Origin: an uncultured Bacilli bacterium
GTDB taxonomy: Bacteria; Bacillota_I; Bacilli_A; RF39; UBA660
Direction: 5' to 3'
Assembly (NCBI GenBank): GCA_947631345.1
Contig: CANRKW010000018.1
Location: forward strand, 1 to 14,647
Length of the DNA: 14,647 nt
The notes under the pieces are model-generated. The model had not been told where the DNA came from. It saw nothing but the letters and a program-made list of their open reading frames with translations, and made no database searches. Positions 14,065 through 14,647 of this stretch are shown here, in pieces (positions within the stretch are counted from its first letter, which is position 1; every line of letters begins with the position of its first letter). Both the position numbers and the translations under genes were made by a program.

Positions 14065-14069
14065 TTTAT

Positions 14070-14150
14070 TCATAGAAGTTTATTAAGAAGGTATAATAGA
14101 ATAAAAATTATTATAATAAGCAATACTATTAAATAGTCTTTCTTATTCAC
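14070..14150 (-). CDS. Small hydrophobic toxin-type peptide, unit A (26 aa)
   Basis: A GTG start with AAAGGGAGGTGG five bases upstream, one of the best ribosome sites in the window, opens 26 codons ending in TGA. The peptide starts MNKKDYLIVLLIIIIF, has one continuous membrane span (about residues 6-22) and ends in LLNKLL. Charge sits at the N-terminal KKD and one Lys near the end. Size, single span and an overlapping antisense RNA are the hallmarks of type I toxins (Fst, Ldr, Ibs classes), which act at the cell membrane. I find no sequence match to a named family. The sister ORF of unit B is the same length with eight changes, mostly conservative in the span, which supports selection on the peptide. 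An alternative is a non-toxic small membrane peptide. Confidence 0.72.
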   Translation of the reverse strand: MNKKDYLIVLLIIIIFILLYLLNKLL

Positions 14151-14191
14151 AATAACCACCTCCCTTTGTAATAGCCCCCTGATTTTACGAG

Positions 14192-14219
14192 ATGGTGACA
14201 CCCAACTAGTTTACTAGTT
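14192..14219 (-). promoter_or_regulatory. Structured 5' end of the unit A toxin-type mRNA and antisense-pairing site
   Basis: On the minus strand AACTAG-TAAA-CTAGTT (14204-14219) forms a hairpin at the very 5' end of the predicted mRNA, followed by GTTGGGTGTCACC. The CACC can pair with the GGTGG of the ribosome site, and the whole stretch can pair with the antisense RNA. It is repeated identically in unit B (14582-14609). Confidence 0.5.
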
Positions 14220-14227
14220 CCAAAACA

Positions 14228-14256
14228 ATTGTATCATCTATTAGATGACTTGTCAA
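14228..14256 (-). promoter_or_regulatory. Toxin-type mRNA promoter, unit A
   Basis: On the minus strand a consensus TTGACA (14251-14256), 17 bp, TACAAT (14228-14233). The predicted start near 14221 gives a leader of about 71 nt. Confidence 0.78.
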
Positions 14257-14289
14257 ACACTTTTTTGCTGTTTTTTATTATTTTTTTAC

Positions 14290-14318
14290 TTGAAATTCCT
14301 ACTACTTTTTGATATTAT
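14290..14318 (+). promoter_or_regulatory. Antisense RNA promoter, unit B
   Basis: TTGAAA (14290-14295), 17 bp, TATTAT (14313-14318), the same boxes and spacing as unit A. Confidence 0.75.
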
Positions 14319-14324
14319 GAATAC

Positions 14325-14443
14325 AGAAGAGAAATCTTCATAAAATAAAAATGGAACGTTCAACTTGGCTTGTTGGATGTCACCTATATGGTTGACACAC
14401 CTAACTCTAGATGTAATCAAAACATTTAGTTAGGTGTTTTTAT
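14325..14443 (+). ncRNA. Predicted antitoxin-type antisense RNA, unit B
   Basis: About 119 nt, the same layout as unit A: 5' GAAGA-GAAA-TCTTC hairpin (14326-14339), a central hairpin TGTCACC/GGTTGACA, and the same terminator. Loop bases of the central hairpin differ from unit A while the stem is kept, which points to RNA structure under selection. Confidence 0.65.
14397..14443 (+). terminator. Antisense RNA terminator, unit B
   Basis: ACACCTAACT (14397-14406) with AGTTAGGTGT (14428-14437) and a T run, identical to unit A. Confidence 0.85.
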
Positions 14444-14453
14444 TTTATTTTTA

Positions 14454-14534
14454 TTATAAATGTTTGTCAATGATGTTTAATAAAATAAAAATTATTATTA
14501 AAAGCAAAACTATTAAATAGTCTTTCTTACTCAC
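14454..14534 (-). CDS. Small hydrophobic toxin-type peptide, unit B (26 aa)
   Basis: A GTG start with AAAGGGTGGTGG five bases upstream, 26 codons, TAA stop. It begins MSKKDYLIVLLLIIIFILL, one membrane span, and ends NIIDKHL. It is exactly the length of the unit A peptide. Residues 3-11 and most of the span are identical, while the C-terminal tail has diverged (NIIDKHL against YLLNKLL). Predicted as a membrane-active type I toxin on the same grounds as unit A; no experiment or family match supports toxicity. Confidence 0.7.
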   Translation of the reverse strand: MSKKDYLIVLLLIIIFILLNIIDKHL

Positions 14535-14617
14535 AATAACCACCACCCTTTCTGTAACCAAAACACACCGTAATTTATCAGATGGTGACACCCAACTAGT
14601 TTACTAGTTCCAAAACA

Positions 14618-14646
14618 ATTGTATCATCTATTAGATGACTTGTTAA
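14618..14646 (-). promoter_or_regulatory. Toxin-type mRNA promoter, unit B
   Basis: On the minus strand TTAACA (14641-14646), 17 bp, TACAAT (14618-14623). The -35 has one change from the TTGACA of unit A, so it may be slightly weaker. The predicted leader is about 77 nt. Confidence 0.72.
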
Positions 14647-14647
14647 A

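Larger units (their letters stand above)
13877..14647. repeat. Tandem duplication of a unit of about 380 bp (type I toxin-antitoxin-like)
   Basis: The unit at about 13877-14254 is repeated at about 14255-14647, offset 379 bp on the antisense side and 390 bp at the toxin promoters because of leader and spacer indels. Promoters, the antisense RNA core, terminator, small ORF start and leader end are nearly identical. The middle of the leader and the 3' half of the ORF differ. The second unit runs to the window edge at its -35 box, so more copies may follow. Confidence 0.9.

Noticed and set aside
13877..14647. CRISPR-like array or transposon ends
   Set aside because: There are only two long units with promoters, terminators and ORFs; there are no short identical repeats with unique spacers and no transposase or terminal inverted repeats.

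Overview
This window comes from a very AT-rich, endospore-forming Gram-positive bacterium (Bacillota). The sequence carries spore genes (gpr, spoIIP, spoIVFA-like, spoIVFB), strong AGGAGG-type ribosome sites, sigma-A type promoters and U-tract terminators. TGA acts as a stop: spoIIP ends in a TGA that overlaps the next ATG. The standard bacterial code therefore applies and a Mycoplasma-type code does not. The small, AT-rich gene versions (243-aa GPR, 319-aa SpoIIP) fit a reduced-genome, gut-type uncultured Bacilli lineage, but that placement is inference.

Layout. Positions 1-75 look like the end of an IS21-type insertion element that has cut off the C-terminus of a superfamily II helicase (1-2174, minus) carrying 74-residue helicase-associated repeats. 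Next is a divergent PRPP synthetase (2298-3428, minus) with its own terminator. From 9482 down to 3515 lies a minus-strand surface-protein operon with one strong promoter and a structured leader of about 140 nt. It encodes a lipoprotein (InlB-type repeat plus Ig-like domain), a secreted 640-aa protein built from three copies of an unrecognised module of about 150 residues, and an 874-aa membrane-anchored InlB/MucBP-type repeat protein. The C-terminus of the last protein resembles the same module.

From 9479 to 13379 there is a sporulation block. It holds the SpoIVFA-like regulator and the SpoIVFB intramembrane protease (the pair controlling pro-sigma-K processing), a short IMPACT/YigZ-type gene on the plus strand, a small membrane protein translationally coupled to spoIIP, SpoIIP (engulfment peptidoglycan hydrolase) and GPR (the protease that degrades SASPs at germination). 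gpr and rpsT (ribosomal protein S20, plus strand) are divergent. Their promoters, sigma-G-like and sigma-A-like, interlock in about 45 bp.

The most interesting part is 13754-14647, which looks like empty intergenic DNA. It holds two tandem units of about 380 bp plus a diverged third. Each full unit has a strong minus-strand promoter, a leader, an excellent Shine-Dalgarno and a 26-codon ORF for a single-span hydrophobic peptide. A plus-strand promoter facing it drives an RNA of about 120 nt that ends in a strong terminator. A sequence in the toxin-type leader is repeated, with small gaps, in the antisense RNA, so the two RNAs could pair. This is the architecture of a type I toxin-antitoxin locus, closest in layout to par/fst of pAD1, and it appears to be an unannotated tandem family.
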